NCBI GenBank assembly: GCA_002104905.1
Contig: MCFE01000100.1
Span: forward strand, 62,001-126,000
DNA: 64,000 nucleotides
Source: Basidiobolus meristosporus CBS 931.73
Lineage: Eukaryota > Basidiobolomycota > Basidiobolomycetes > Basidiobolales > Basidiobolaceae
Direction: 5' to 3'
The position numbers and the translations under genes were made by a program. Of this stretch, positions 32,848 to 44,951 are shown in pieces (within the stretch, counting starts at the first letter, position 1; each line of letters opens with the position of its first letter). The notes under the pieces are model-generated. The model searched no databases. It saw only the letters and a list, made by a program, of their open reading frames with translations, and had not been told where the DNA came from.

Positions 32848-35800
32848 CTCCCCCTCAACTAAATAATTTCTTAATCCTAATTCCTCCCTGAGATTCTCAA
32901 GTTGTGGCCTAGCCAGTGGTTTTGTCAATTTATCTGCCACCATTTTGCTAGTAGGGCAGCACACTAACTCTACTAAGGTATTTTCTACAGCCTCCCTCAC
33001 AAAGTGATGCTGAATATCAATGTGCTTAGTTCTGGCATGATTAGTAGGATCTCTAGCTAATGAAATACAACTTTGATTTTCCTTGTAAACACATGTTGGT
33101 TCATCTGAATTAAAACCTAAGTCCTTGAATAATTTTTGTAGCCATATAGCCTCCTTAGTTGCTTTACATGCTGCCATATATTCTGCTTCAGTTGTATATA
33201 GGTCCACAGTTGGTTGTTTCTTGCAATTGCAAGTAATAGCTGCACCAGCATAAAGAAATACATATATTGTGATAGAGTGTCTGTCAATCAGATACCTACC
33301 CCAATTGGAATCACTATAGCCATCAAATTTTTGCCTATTAGCTGTTCCAGAGTATTCCAGTACCATACTTATGGTACCTTGTAGATATCTGAAAATCTGC
33401 TTAACTGCTGCAATTGGATCTGATCCATAATTTTGCATAAATTGACTCACTATTTCAACTGCCACTGCAATATTGGGACATGTAGGCACCATCAAGTTCA
33501 TTAGGCTACCAACAATTGATTGATTGGGACCATTTTGGTCCATATTTGAACTGTTTTCATCTATAACTGGCTGAGATTTGCTTAATTTCAGGTTATTGTC
33601 CATAGGGGTACCTGCAGGTTTGCAATTTTCCATTTTGAAGCATCTAAGAATGTACCTGATGCTCTTAGATTGTTGAGCACGATTTTCTGCGTAGGTATGT
33701 CAATTTTGACCTCAAATCCAAGAAAATAGCTCAATTTTCCAAGATCTTTCATATCAAACTTGCTGAAGAGATCTGATTTTGTCTGTTTTAGTGCCTCTTG
33801 GTCTCTTGTAGCTATAGTTAGGTTGTACACATAAAGAACCAGGATGATCACACCCTTTTTGAGCTGTTTCACATATATACTGTGACATGCAGTGCTACAA
33901 GAAAACTCAATTTCCTCTAGATAGGTGTCAATCTTGTAATACCATGCTCTAGGTGCCTGCTTAAGCCCAAAAAACAATTTTCTAAGCTTGCACACCTTGT
34001 GGGGGTCTTTTGCATTGGTAAAACCTTCTGGTTGCTCCATATATATAGTCTGTTGAAAATCCCCACTTAGAAAGGCTGTTTGATGTCCATTTGGTGTAGA
34101 TCTGGACTGTTTACAGCTGCCAGGGCTAGAACTGTCCAAATAGAGTTAAACTTGGCTACTGGAGCAAATGTTTCCTTAAAGTCTAGTCCCTGGATCTGGG
34201 AATAGCCTTTAGCCACCAATCAAGCCTTGTACCTACCAACAGCACCATTTGAGGTTATCTTGATCTGGTGGACCCAACTACATCCTATTGGCTTTCTCCC
34301 ATTTAGTAAAACTACCTGTTCCCACGTTTTTGCCTTGATCAGTGATTGGTACTCCTCCTGCATGGCTTGTTGCCATATAGCAGCATCTGGGCTCTGCATT
34401 GCCTGTTGCAGATTCTGAGGTTTGACACATAAGGCAAGATAAGCTTCTTCATGATCATTTTATGTCTGCCACCAGGATCCAAGGGCCTTTCTTATTCTGG
34501 TAGATCTCATAAATGGGATAATCTGTTCTGATCTGGAACTGGTAGAAGTATCTTCCGTATCTGACTGGATTTTGTTTGTATCTTCTTAATTAGTGTTGAT
34601 TGCATCATCAGGCAGCTGGCCAATGATTTCTGTGGCTTTCTGATCTGAATTCTTATCAAATACAATGTCCCTGCTCTTGATCAGCTTCTGAACTTTGCCA
34701 TCATACACTCTACACCCTTTAGTATCTTCAATATACCCAAGAGAGATCCCTTTCCTACTCTTTGGTTCCAACTTTGAGCGTTTTTGACAGGGATGTGATA
34801 AAAAACATCACTGCCAAAGATCTTGAGGTGCTGGAGATCTGGTTTTTGCCTTTATATGCTTCAAAGGGTGTAGAATCATGTAGTGCTGTTGTAGGGCATC
34901 TGCTCTTGGTGTATGCTGTGGTAGCAATAGATTCAGCCCAAAACTTGTAGTCCCTTTCCTTATCATGTAGCATAGATCTTCCCATCTCTACTATTGTTCT
35001 ATTTGCATGTTCTGCTACTTCATTTTGCTGTGTAGTATGAGGAACTGTGGTCTGTTGGAGTATACCAGTAAACAAGCCGTATTTTGCAAACTCATTTGAA
35101 CGGTATTCCCCTCCATTGTCACTTTGTGGTACCTTCAATTTATACCCAGTTTGTGTTTCTGCCATGTTCTCAATGTGCTTAAACATCTCTAAAGCTTCAT
35201 TCTATGTTTTAAGGAAGTACACCCATGTATATCTTGTTTTGTCATCAATAAACGTCACAAAGTATCTCTTGGCTCCAAAGGACAGTGTTCTCATGGGGCC
35301 ACATATGTCTGAGCTTACAATAGCCAGTATTTTGGTGGTATTAATGCCTTCTGAGCTTTTGAAACATTGCCTAGCTTGTTTGCCATATGAACATCCCTTG
35401 CAAACATTCAATTTGATTGGAATTGAGTATTTTAGGCCCAAAACAAGCTGATTTTTCACCAATTGGCTCATTTTCTGTTCCCCAATGTGTCCTAGCCTCC
35501 TATGCTATGTTGCTCAGTTGGTTTCATCAGAGTAAGCAATGTTGACATACTCAGGTGCAATGATGTTGCACTGTAACTTGTCTATATTGTGATCTCGGAT
35601 TCCCAAAGCTAATTTTTGTCCATTGTCACCCAATATTGAGCAGCTCATCTTAGTGAAACAAATTTCAGTCCTTGAGCAGTTGCTTTACTGACTGAGAGTA
35701 GGTTCTTAGCTATTCCAGGTACATGGAGTATATCAGGGAGTCTTGCTGTTGTTGCCCCTGAGCTATTGCTCATATTTAGTTGTATAGACCCACTTGCAGT

Positions 35801-36750
35801 AGCTTCCAGAGCAGAGATATCTCCCAGATAAACCATTCTCATGGGAATAGTCTAAAGTTGCCGAGTCACTCCTTTATACCATAAATATGCTGTGAGGCTC
35901 CAGAGTCAGTATACCATTCATTACTTTGGTTACTTGCACTCTCTTGTATGGTTACAAATAACTGTTCATCAGTAGCTGTATAGCTTGCCTGCTCTAGCTT
36001 CTGTTTTTTGTCTGCTTGTTTCTTCTTGCATTCTCTTGCCCAGTGTCCTGGCTTTTACAATAATTGCAGCAACCAGATTTTCTTTGGTTTTGTTGCTTTC
36101 CCTTCTTTCTGAGCACCTTTCTGAACTGAACAAAGCATTATCATTGATTATCTCTGCTTGAACATTACATCTGAGTTCTTCATGGAGAAGTCTTCCTAAG
36201 ACATAGTCTAAAGTCAAATTGTCTTCTCTGCTTTCAAAAGAAAGCATGAGTGGCTCATACTTGTCTGGTAGGCTGCAAAGCAGACAGAGTATCTTTTTCT
36301 CATCATCTACACCAGCATTGATACTGCAAAGTTCTTCTGCTGGTGTCTCCATTTTGGTATTGAGTAGTAGCATGTCATCATCTGGCTTCTTCCTCATGTT
36401 GAAGAACTTTTATTTTAAGTAAAGCTTGCTTGATACTGACTTTGCTCTGAAGATCTTTGCTAAGGATTCCCATGCTGCTTTTGCAGTACTTGAGGCATGG
36501 ATTTGTCCAATGAAGGAATCTTGCATATTGATACATATGGCATTAAAGGCATTTCTCTCCTTCTTTTGAAACTTCTCCACCTCTTCTGCTGTTCCTTTGG
36601 GCTCAACTTCTTTTCTGTTACTATATTCCAAAGCCTCCGTTCATCAAGGTGGATCTGCATCTTGATTCTCCAAAGTCTGTAGTTCTTTCCATCAAACCTC
36701 TCCTTTACAGGGAAGATGTTTGGGTTGTTCTGTTTGCTAGTAGAAGTCAT
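32848..36750 (-). pseudogene. gag-pol of copia B4, broken, RT active site lost
   Basis: gag begins at the ATG at 36750 (MTSTSKQNNPNIFPVKERFD) and shifts frame twice before 36397. A zinc knuckle region lies near 36040, protease near 35900, pre-integrase near 35500. Integrase is open at 35471-35202 and 35186-34755 (PQSDNGGEYRSNEF; the usual QQNGVAEH reads QQNEVAEH). RT is open at 34139-33588, with the catalytic YVDD changed to YVYN near 33845, which removes both aspartates. RNase H is open at 33633-32842 (the usual ALSTTEAEY reads DLYTTEAEY). The long frames show a moderately young copy, but it cannot encode an active polymerase. Confidence 0.88.
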
Positions 36751-36773
36751 CTTTTGAATAGATTAAGGCAATC

Positions 36774-36786
36774 AGGGCTCATAACC
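36774..36786 (-). other. Primer-binding site of copia B4
   Basis: Minus strand GGTTATGAGCCCT after the 5' LTR, same half-tRNA iMet complement as the other copies. Confidence 0.68.
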
Positions 36787-37368
36787 TGTTGCAATTTAAC
36801 AAGTGATCCGGATATAAGGAACTTATCAAGAAATAGTGATAATAGTTGAAGTGTTGTTTATTAGTAAAGAAGCTCAATATTTATACCTTTGTAGAAGTAA
36901 TACAGCTGTAACACTGAGTAAGGAGGGCTTCTCAATATTCAGGAGCATTCTGTAACAGTTTCAGGGCTAGTACATATTGTTAGTACTAGTGCTAATTTGA
37001 TACTGACTATAGGGGAATAATTATAAGATCAGACTTGTTCTATCATTCCAGCTGATGTTAGTGCCCAATAGTGCCATAGCATGCCAGATGGTGCCTGATC
37101 ATGCCATAGAGTGCCAGATGGTGCCATACAGTGCCAATTTGGGATCAAAATTGACATGCATATGACCCTAAAATATTAAATTAATAACAAAATATACAGC
37201 ACTTTCTGGCACTATGATCAATGGCACAATGGAACAAGTCTATTATAGATCTGCAGAAAATGGCAAAGTAAGAGCTGTAAATTTGTTCCACAGTGACCAA
37301 GACTAGTCCAAAATTGTTAGGTAAAGTTTTAGCTGCGGAATGATACCAAATAGTCAAATATTTCAACA
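36787..37368 (-). repeat. 5' LTR of copia B4, split by a MITE
   Basis: LTR halves 36787-37030 and 37242-37368 flank the MITE. Other LTR copies (25158, 32720) show the uninterrupted GATCATAGATC site. Confidence 0.88.
37031..37241 (+). mobile_element. Harbinger-type MITE inserted in a copia LTR
   Basis: 211 bp, tips AGACTTGTTC and GAACAAGTCT, non-coding, rich in GTGCCA/TGGCAC words near both ends. Flanks ATC (left) and ATT (right). Uninterrupted LTR copies read ATCATAGATC, so the event duplicated 3 bp, with one later C-to-T change. It is the same sequence as the MITE at 3551, inverted. Confidence 0.88.
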
Positions 37369-37373
37369 GTTGC

Positions 37374-40300
37374 AGCACTACTTCAAGAGCAGTACTCTAG
37401 AAAGTGCACTTGATTATTGCAAAGACTTGCAGATGAGATGCTGGACCTTGCAGTGCTGGCTGAAGGCCAGGGCATATGCAAACCTGTGTATGAACAGTAG
37501 CATAGAGCCATAAGATTCTTGCCAAAGTCATGGAAACAAAGTGTTACAGTAGAAACACTTATTGGGTGGTGGATCTCAACAGAGTTACATATTGTGTGTG
37601 CATGTTAGTGTAGGTTATAGGGACTTAAGTAGGCAAATACAATTGTAATTGAGTTTAAACTGAGGTTTCAATGGAAATAAATTGATTTGTACACATAAAA
37701 AGTAAGAGAAATGGTTGAGTCAGGAAGTAAGGGGTGTGAACAGGAGGCAATAGCCAATCAATGCACACAAACATAGGAGGCAATAGGGTGTCTGGGACCA
37801 GAAAGTGATAATATTAGCAGAGAACCAGTCAAAAGCCACTTATGTATTGTTTGATGAAAAATTTTGACTATGTTTTTTGTGAAAGCTGGGGTGCAATTAC
37901 TTTCTGATGGTCTTTGTGCAGTGTCCTGATATGATTAATACCTCTCAGTCACAGGACTTGATATTTGTGACAGCCTTTTGACAGTTCCCTTTACCATTCC
38001 CTTAATTGCTGCTATGTCTTTTACTGCTACTTTGTGTGAGTGCATCCTGTATTGAGCTAGGTTTTCTTCTTGCTAAATGCTGCTCTGATGCATATATTTT
38101 GGCCTGCTTGTCCCTTACTGGCATGCTCTTGCCAGCCTGATATTTTTTTTTGCTTGTTTAGAGCTCTCAGCCCTGGTTGAGATGGACTTCTGAGCTCTCC
38201 TCAGCCTTCTGAATATGGCATGCAGAGTGATAGCTCTGAAGTACAAGGCTCACTGATTGGTAGTGAGCATATCACTCCTAACAACCGTACCCTGCATGAT
38301 CCTGGCAAAATCCCAATATGCAATGAGACAACAATCATAAAAAAAATGACAAGGACACTTTATGGAGCCAGGTATGCCCAGTAATCCATCTACTGGTGAA
38401 TGATGTGTTTCTGTGACTATAGAAATGGCATGTTTCCACCAATATCAGTAGCAGGGGCTTTGAGGAGTTACTCCTATTTGTTGCCAAAATCATCTCAGGA
38501 TGCAACCCATTGTATACATGGAGTTTATGGACTACTGTCATATGGTGGGCAACATATGACCCACATACTGTCCTTATATCTGCATGTGCTAACAATTGCA
38601 TGGTATTCACTTCAGAAAGTGCCACCATTGAAAGGTGTCCACATTGTCAGGAATCCACTACTGTTGGGGGAAAACATTGTTGACACTCTGGTTCTATTCC
38701 AATAACTCCCCATCTAAAGAAGTGCATGCAGTCCAACACAAATTGTGAAGCTATAAAGTACCACACTGAATATCTATCAAGTGCAAACCTCCCAAATATA
38801 TTTGATTGAAAATATGATCAACAACTAAGTAGCAAGGGCTACCTTGAAGGTATATAAGACCATGCCTTTGCCTTGGCACATGATAGATTCTCAACAAAGA
38901 AGTACTTTACAAGCAAATCCTGCTGACCGTTGATTCTCATCAACTGGACTCTGCCACCTATCTTACAGCATCAGTGCAAATATCTAATGGTAGTCTCACT
39001 GGTATATTGGCCTAAATCATCATCCAACTGGAACAGCTACCTGTATCCATTGCTGGATGCACTTTGTATGCTTTGACACAGGATACTAATCAATGGACAT
39101 CTTGCCAAAGTGCATATTATTTTGGAGATATTGCAGCCATCAGTAAGATAGCTGGCTTATCTGGGCGCAATGGATGGTATTGCTGTCAAATGTGTGAGAT
39201 CAAGGGGACTTACTGTCATAATCACATAACACCCCTGGTCTCCAGTTATCTAGCCAAATCAAGTCAGTGAAGAAATCCCAGTTCCTTCTAGAAAGTTCTA
39301 CTACATTCTAGCAACCTCTTGAAAGCTCCAAGTTACATTACAAAATGAAACATTCTATGAAAGCTTCCCATTAAGATTTATGTAGTCCCATGCCATATAT
39401 GGTAGCTACATTTCACATGACCTAGTCACATGATCAGCTGACCCCTGACATATCTTCAGGTGATATTCCAGTCTGTTCTTTAGTATATTCTATCTTGGCA
39501 CACTTACTGTGCCTCACCCCAGAACCCCATCAGTATTAGCCAATATTTCTTGGCATCTGTATTGCCAAAAAGTATGTATAGTTCTATCCCCCCTTATGTA
39601 TTCCTCAGTCTGATAAACACAGGTCTTGAATAAACAGCCTTGCCTTGGAAATCTGCCTTGCCTTGTTGATCCACACCTAAGTCCTTTCCTGGTCCTGCCT
39701 TGCCTAGCCCTACTCTCTTGCCTTGTGTCTATTCATAACACTTACTCCATAACTCACATTCATTATTATTATCAAAACACCAACACAAAGATCATCAATT
39801 TTCCACAGAGAGATGAACAGTAGTCAGTATGCAAATGCAGCAAAGTTGGCAAGCTATAAGCCATCTGCCAGAATATGGAGATAACCGGAAGCAAGAAATA
39901 CTTAAGATAGAGGGTATCTGTTGAAGCAAAAGCTTTCCACTGGGAGCAATGCATTTGCTTTTCAGCAATATCCCTATTCTGATAACCAAGCTCTACATGG
40001 GCATTCCAAGCTAAATGAGCTCTTTGAAGTACCATAGAAATTTTAAATTCAACAACTTCAAAGGTATTGGCAAGATACTACAGAGTATCTACTACCCTAA
40101 GTACTTCTCACAAGTACCAACCAATATTTGTACATATATATGATAATACAAATGCAAGGACTGGATCAACTGGATATACATTTATTGAAGTGGCCTTCTG
40201 AAGCCATTTCTACGAAGAGCACATTTGAAGTACTGGGAGTCATATGTGGACATTGTATGAGTAAATATCCAAAAGCAGATCACCAATGACAACTTGATGC

Positions 40301-41176
40301 TTCTACTGCCTTTGTGCAAGGAGTTTGTGACAGGATTTGAGCAGCTATACTATAAGCATTAAGCTGAATACCTGGATCTCTGCTGCTACTGTGTTCATTC
40401 TCTACTCCATCTAGTTTGGTGTGGGGAGAATATTGGACTATACTTCACCTTTTTGGAGCCTCCTATGGAGCAGATGTATGGGTAAATAGTAAGACAAGTC
40501 ATGATGCAGGTACTATAGTATCCCGATTTCATCAAGAATATTGCCTTCATGTCCATCATGGATGTGATGAGTTAGCACATGGAGGACAGCCCAGAAGAGT
40601 TGGAAAATACTGAGGACAGATGTGCATGTGGAGACACCTATGCCTATTGCATTAAGAAGCTACGCAGCCCCAATGAGTGGGTGATCAGTTAAGTAATGCA
40701 AAGTTGGGTTTTGTACAACAAGCAACTGATTCTTATTAGGACAACTTGACCAAAGTAAGCTGGGTTTCTCTTGATCACAATCTGATTTCTATACCTTTGA
40801 TATAGTGTTCATAAGAATATAGGTCAGAGCTTACCAATAGGGGGGACTAGAATCCAGAAGAGAGAAGGAATATATTTGCTAATTACCAAAATGCTCCTTC
40901 CTGATATTCAAGAGGTGTTTATGGCAAAATTGGCAGCAATCAAACATATGATTGTAAGATGCATATGTTACAGGTAATACAAGGAATATAGCAACTTTGG
41001 AAGTATTGCACTCAAAAGCCAAAAAATTTAGGTGATAGAAGTGTGTCAAATGCTTCTGGGGTGTTTGTTGTGGTTGTGAAGAGGTACTGTTTGGAGAAGC
41101 TACATAAATCTTGGTGTATGGGATGTCTGTTGGGTGCAATAACCATGAGGTCTAAACTGCTGGTGTCTTTGTCAAT
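37374..41176 (+). pseudogene. Tnp2-like transposase pseudogene, longest copy
   Basis: Degenerate plus-strand gene of the Tnp2/CACTA kind, split by a solo LTR. The NLPP and SYLYPLLD blocks lie near 38930-39060 (YLYPLLDALC). Then comes an open frame 39064-39270 reading FGDIAAISKIAGLSGRNG and CCQMCEIKGTYC, the Cys-rich segment typical of the family. After the LTR, homology to 16830-17400 runs to about 40370. Near 40590-40730 lies a C-terminal block (ELENTEDRCACGD-like), shared with 48499-48350 on the minus strand. The end near 41040 matches 18180-18400. Stops in every frame; no product expected. The assignment rests on motif pattern, not on a full alignment. Confidence 0.6.
39214..39740 (+). repeat. 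Solo LTR of a fourth family, in the Tnp2-like gene
   Basis: 527 bp from TGTCATAATC to ATTCATAACA, with perfect 5-bp target duplication CTTAC (39209-39213, 39741-39745). The sequence across the duplication matches the uninterrupted copy at 16800-16830. A pyrimidine-rich CCTTGCCTTG stretch near 39640 is part of it. No internal region is present. Confidence 0.83.
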
Positions 41177-41307
41177 AGACTTGTTCCATTGTACTGTGCC
41201 AGGGCATGTGGCACAATCCGTAGATTCAAAGAACAATTGGGCACAAAATTGTAGCTACCAATAGGCAGGATTGCTCTTTGGCAATTTTGCACCGTGTGGG
41301 ATGATCT

Positions 41308-41656
41308 TGTTGTAAGAGTCTTGGAGATATTGGAAGTGATTTGGAGAACAAGTAGATTATGTGGTTTTCACTTAATGATTTATTGAATGTAAAAGTAGTA
41401 TTTATACTTTTACCTGGTCTTGGCATTACAAACACGTAGAATAGGTTAAGGAAGGTCCGAAGAACATGTGTGCAAAGTTTGGGGCTGTTTGGACAACTTT
41501 GAGAATTTTCATGTTCTGGGTACCTGGAATTTTGGTGAAATTATTCCAAGTAAATCCCAACAAGGAATTTGGTCAGTATTCTCTAGGATTTGAAGGTGAT
41601 GATCTAAGTGACTAAGTTAGGTGAATATTTAGGTGGAAATACAAATTCTTACAACA
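41308..41656 (-). repeat. Solo LTR of copia family A in the Harbinger-like element
   Basis: 349 bp, TGTTGTAAG to TTACAACA, perfect target duplication GATCT (41303-41307, 41657-41661). It results from recombination between the two LTRs of a former full element. Confidence 0.92.
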
Positions 41657-41753
41657 GATCTTGCACACTATGGCACATTCTGACACAATGAGGTTGGCAC
41701 AAATGATTGCACCCACTTGTAATGTTTGCATCACGTGCGCAATCAGATACTGC

Positions 41754-42824
41754 TGTAGTGGGGTGACAGTGACACCCACTGACAGATGTGCTCATTCCCT
41801 TATTTTCTACTTCCCTATATCTCTACTACACTTATTTTAGTTTTATCCCATTTGTCTTACCCAATCAGTACTATCCCATAAGCTGGTTGACTATCACACT
41901 TGCTTACCTTATTGCATAAGTTACCCCTTACTTTATGTAAGATTACTAGCTAAAAGTGCTACTATATTAGGCAAGTACACACGCCAGTACCTGTGACATA
42001 TGATCAACCCATGTCACCATCCCTACCATTTCCATACCATATATGGTATCCCTATGTTACACAGGTTTTAGAGTACTGATTCCTGATTGGTTGGATGTGC
42101 TGTGCCTCTTAGAGCCTTCCAGGACCTACCTAGAACATTCTTAGGTTGTTCTGATGTCATTAAGATTTCTACTGATAGCCGGAACCTTCTAGAACGCCAT
42201 GATAAATAATCACTTAGCCAGTAAGAAAAGTATATAAGGGAGGCTATCCCTCAACAATAAATCATCATCCCTTTTATCAATATTCCAACTTGTTGATTAG
42301 TGTGATCACTGCTACCTGCTGTTACCTGAACTTCCAACCCTAGACCACAGGACACTCCCAGGAAACCGTGCTGACAGCCAACTGACCTTGGAGGCACTAC
42401 TTGTGAGGGATACTCAGAGTAGGTATCTTTTATTATATTTGATTCTTTCCCAAGTTTGTTCTTGTACAGCCAAAGATACTTTTCTGTATTTGTAACTATT
42501 GACCACAGCTGCATTCTTATCAAGTCCCTGCTGGTGGAGTTTACTGTTATTTTGACTTTGGAAGCTTTAGTATATTGTCATCTCAAAGAATGCTGAACCC
42601 AGCACATACTTTTGTTAAGACGCCAACTAAGTTGGGGATTGTAGCTCAATAGTTTTCCCTTGACAAGCTTGTGGCTTTATTCCCCTTCACATTAGATTAG
42701 AGACAGAACCTAAGTATTCCTAGCAAGCTTTTGCCAGAGGTTATTGCACCCAGTGAACACCCCACACACAAAACACTTAAGAAGTGCTGGACATATCTCT
42801 CCCTTGAACCTATACACCACCACA
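41754..42824 (+). repeat. Gypsy LTR (about 1.07 kb) in the Harbinger-like element
   Basis: From TGTAGTGGGG to CACCACCACA, aligned end to end with 52390-53460. No internal region, so a solo LTR. The flanks ACTGC and CCACT do not match. Confidence 0.8.
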
Positions 42825-43461
42825 CCACTATTATGGTAGGTAAACTCTGGTATTTGGATATGTTTCTTTAATGTAAATGGAAATAAATGCATACCACACT
42901 ATACACTACACTGATACTTACCATTTTGGGTACCATCCCTCCAATTGGATGGTATCACAGTGGTTAATTGATCCAAGAGTTTCCTGAAGCTGTCAGCCCC
43001 CAATTAGCTCTTTGACAAATACACAAGCTACCTGGTTTGCCATCAAATATTCCATTTTGCCCATTAAGCAAGTAAGTCCCTGATCCTAGTGATTGGACAA
43101 GGTGTCATAGCTAGCATGTGACCAATTGTATGGGTGCAAATCAGATCAAATAGCTGCACTGGTGCCACAGATGATGTATACATATGCAGGGTGTTTATTT
43201 ATAGGGGTCCTGTCTCAAATGTGAGACAACCTTAATATTGCTCATATTAAAAATTTAGTGATCACTGATTTGCAATGCTCAATGCAGATTGCAAAAAAAA
43301 TGCGTTGTTTGGATCATTACAAATAATAGCAATTCAATGCAATTGCATCATCTTCTCCTAGGCTTTTTTCCAACAGGGATTACTACTGAAGTACTTGGTA
43401 GTGATTCACTTTGCACACCTAAGCTACTTTCTTGTTGACTATCCTCTTGGCTACTTGTGTA

Positions 43462-44540
43462 TTAGTAGTCAGTATTTTGCCTCCTAGTTGATGAGTGCAA
43501 TGCTGCAGCTTGGCCACACTGGATTGCTCCAGATGATGCAACTGAACTGGCCTGCAGTGCTATGTGCTGACATGTTCTTTTACTTGCCAAAGGCTCTGGT
43601 GGTGGAGGTACTTCATGTGGGTCATCATCCGTCAGTTCACCAGAAGAAACTTGCTGATGGTCAGGTGTAATGGCATGTGCAACACAACTTGATGCGCTGG
43701 CATGGCCCTTGGCTGAGTTTGATGTGATACCGCTTGTTGACACAACTTGGCCTGCTCCAATGGACTTATGTCTTTTTGAGCAGTTTGGCAGGTTCTGGTG
43801 GTTTTGCCCTGAAGCACACACATTGACCTGATATGCATTGAGTCTATGCAGGGTGCTCTTATGAAGGGTGCTGGTGTAGTTTGGACTGATGTGCGCTGGC
43901 ATGCTGAAGTTGCTAGGGATGGTAAGGAATCCAGCAAGGCATGCTGACACAATCTAGACAATGTTGCTTGCGGTCTGTATTCTCCCTCTTGAAGCTCACC
44001 TTCTGATTCCTCAAGGTATGCACTTACCCTCTGTCAAATACTTTGCAACTGTTGCCTGGATGAGTCCTGTGTATATTGCTTCAGAAGCCATTTAGCTCTA
44101 CTAATATTTCAGGTAATACATTAGCCATTTGAGGCAAGAGCTCATTCAAAATCTCTTTAGGTCCCAAAGTCAAGGCACAAACGGATGCATCCAGCCCATA
44201 CTGTGCTAATTGTGTGCAAAATTGTTCCCGCATGGCTTCCTCATCAAATCCTCTCACTCTCAGCTCATTCTTGATTTCAATACTTGTCTTGTTATATATC
44301 CTCTTACATACATCTGCTGGCATCTTGATGTAGAACTCATGCCACATCTTTCTACTCAGGTTCTTCCATCTCTGTTGACTCTCCAAGGTATCTAGCTCTG
44401 CTGGATTAATGAGTAGTGCCTAAGTATCTGTATGAAGGCTGATCATAAACACTTGGGCCATACTAAAATCATTTGGCAAGAACTTGAACAAATCTGACAT
44501 TGCCTTTTCCAGTCCAGACCATGCTTGTGAGCTGGGGGAT
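43462..44540 (-). pseudogene. Divergent accessory gene remnant of the Harbinger-like element
   Basis: Minus-strand open segments 44386-44081 (101 codons; WHEFYIKMPADVCKRIYNKT) and 43950-43462 (162 codons, rich in Ser, His and Pro). A collinear stretch upstream to about 44540 carries one stop. It diverges from the transposase, as the second (DNA-binding, Myb/SANT-like) gene does in PIF/Harbinger elements, but I see no clear Myb tryptophan pattern. The family is therefore inferred from position only. Possible introns were not resolved. Confidence 0.45.
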
Positions 44541-44951
44541 GGGTTTTGTCTGGGTTGAACTAATGATGAGTTTAGACTTGGTATAGGGACCATAGTTATG
44601 GACTTGGATACCTATGCAGTAGTGTATTGGCATTAACCTGGTCTTATATGATATATATATGAAAACTAATGTGATTGTTGAATTTTCCATACATTATGCA
44701 TGATGCATCTTGGATTGCATTGTCACAGATCAGATCACATCAATTGCAGATTTCCTATTTGATTATGGACCTGTGAGTAAAACATCAATAAAAATACCCA
44801 GTCATTGTTTGAGGATGATGTTTGCAACATAATGATGGGATACATGACATTTGATGGAGATTTAATCATAATGCATGGAAAATCAGATAAATAAAGCTGA
44901 TTGCGCCAAATCAAATCTAATCATCTCAGCCCAATCCTTACCAATTCTAAT

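Larger units (their letters stand above)
32479..37368 (-). mobile_element. Complete Ty1/copia family B element B4 with target duplication
   Basis: 4890 bp including a nested 211-bp MITE. LTRs are 32479-32847 (369 bp) and 36787-37368 (interrupted by the MITE at 37031-37241). Perfect 5-bp target duplication GTTGC at 32474-32478 and 37369-37373. Full domain order from gag to RNase H is present, with breaks. Confidence 0.92.

Noticed and set aside
41754-42824. Target duplication for the gypsy solo LTR
   Set aside because: Flanks ACTGC and CCACT do not match; either an old or a recombined insertion.
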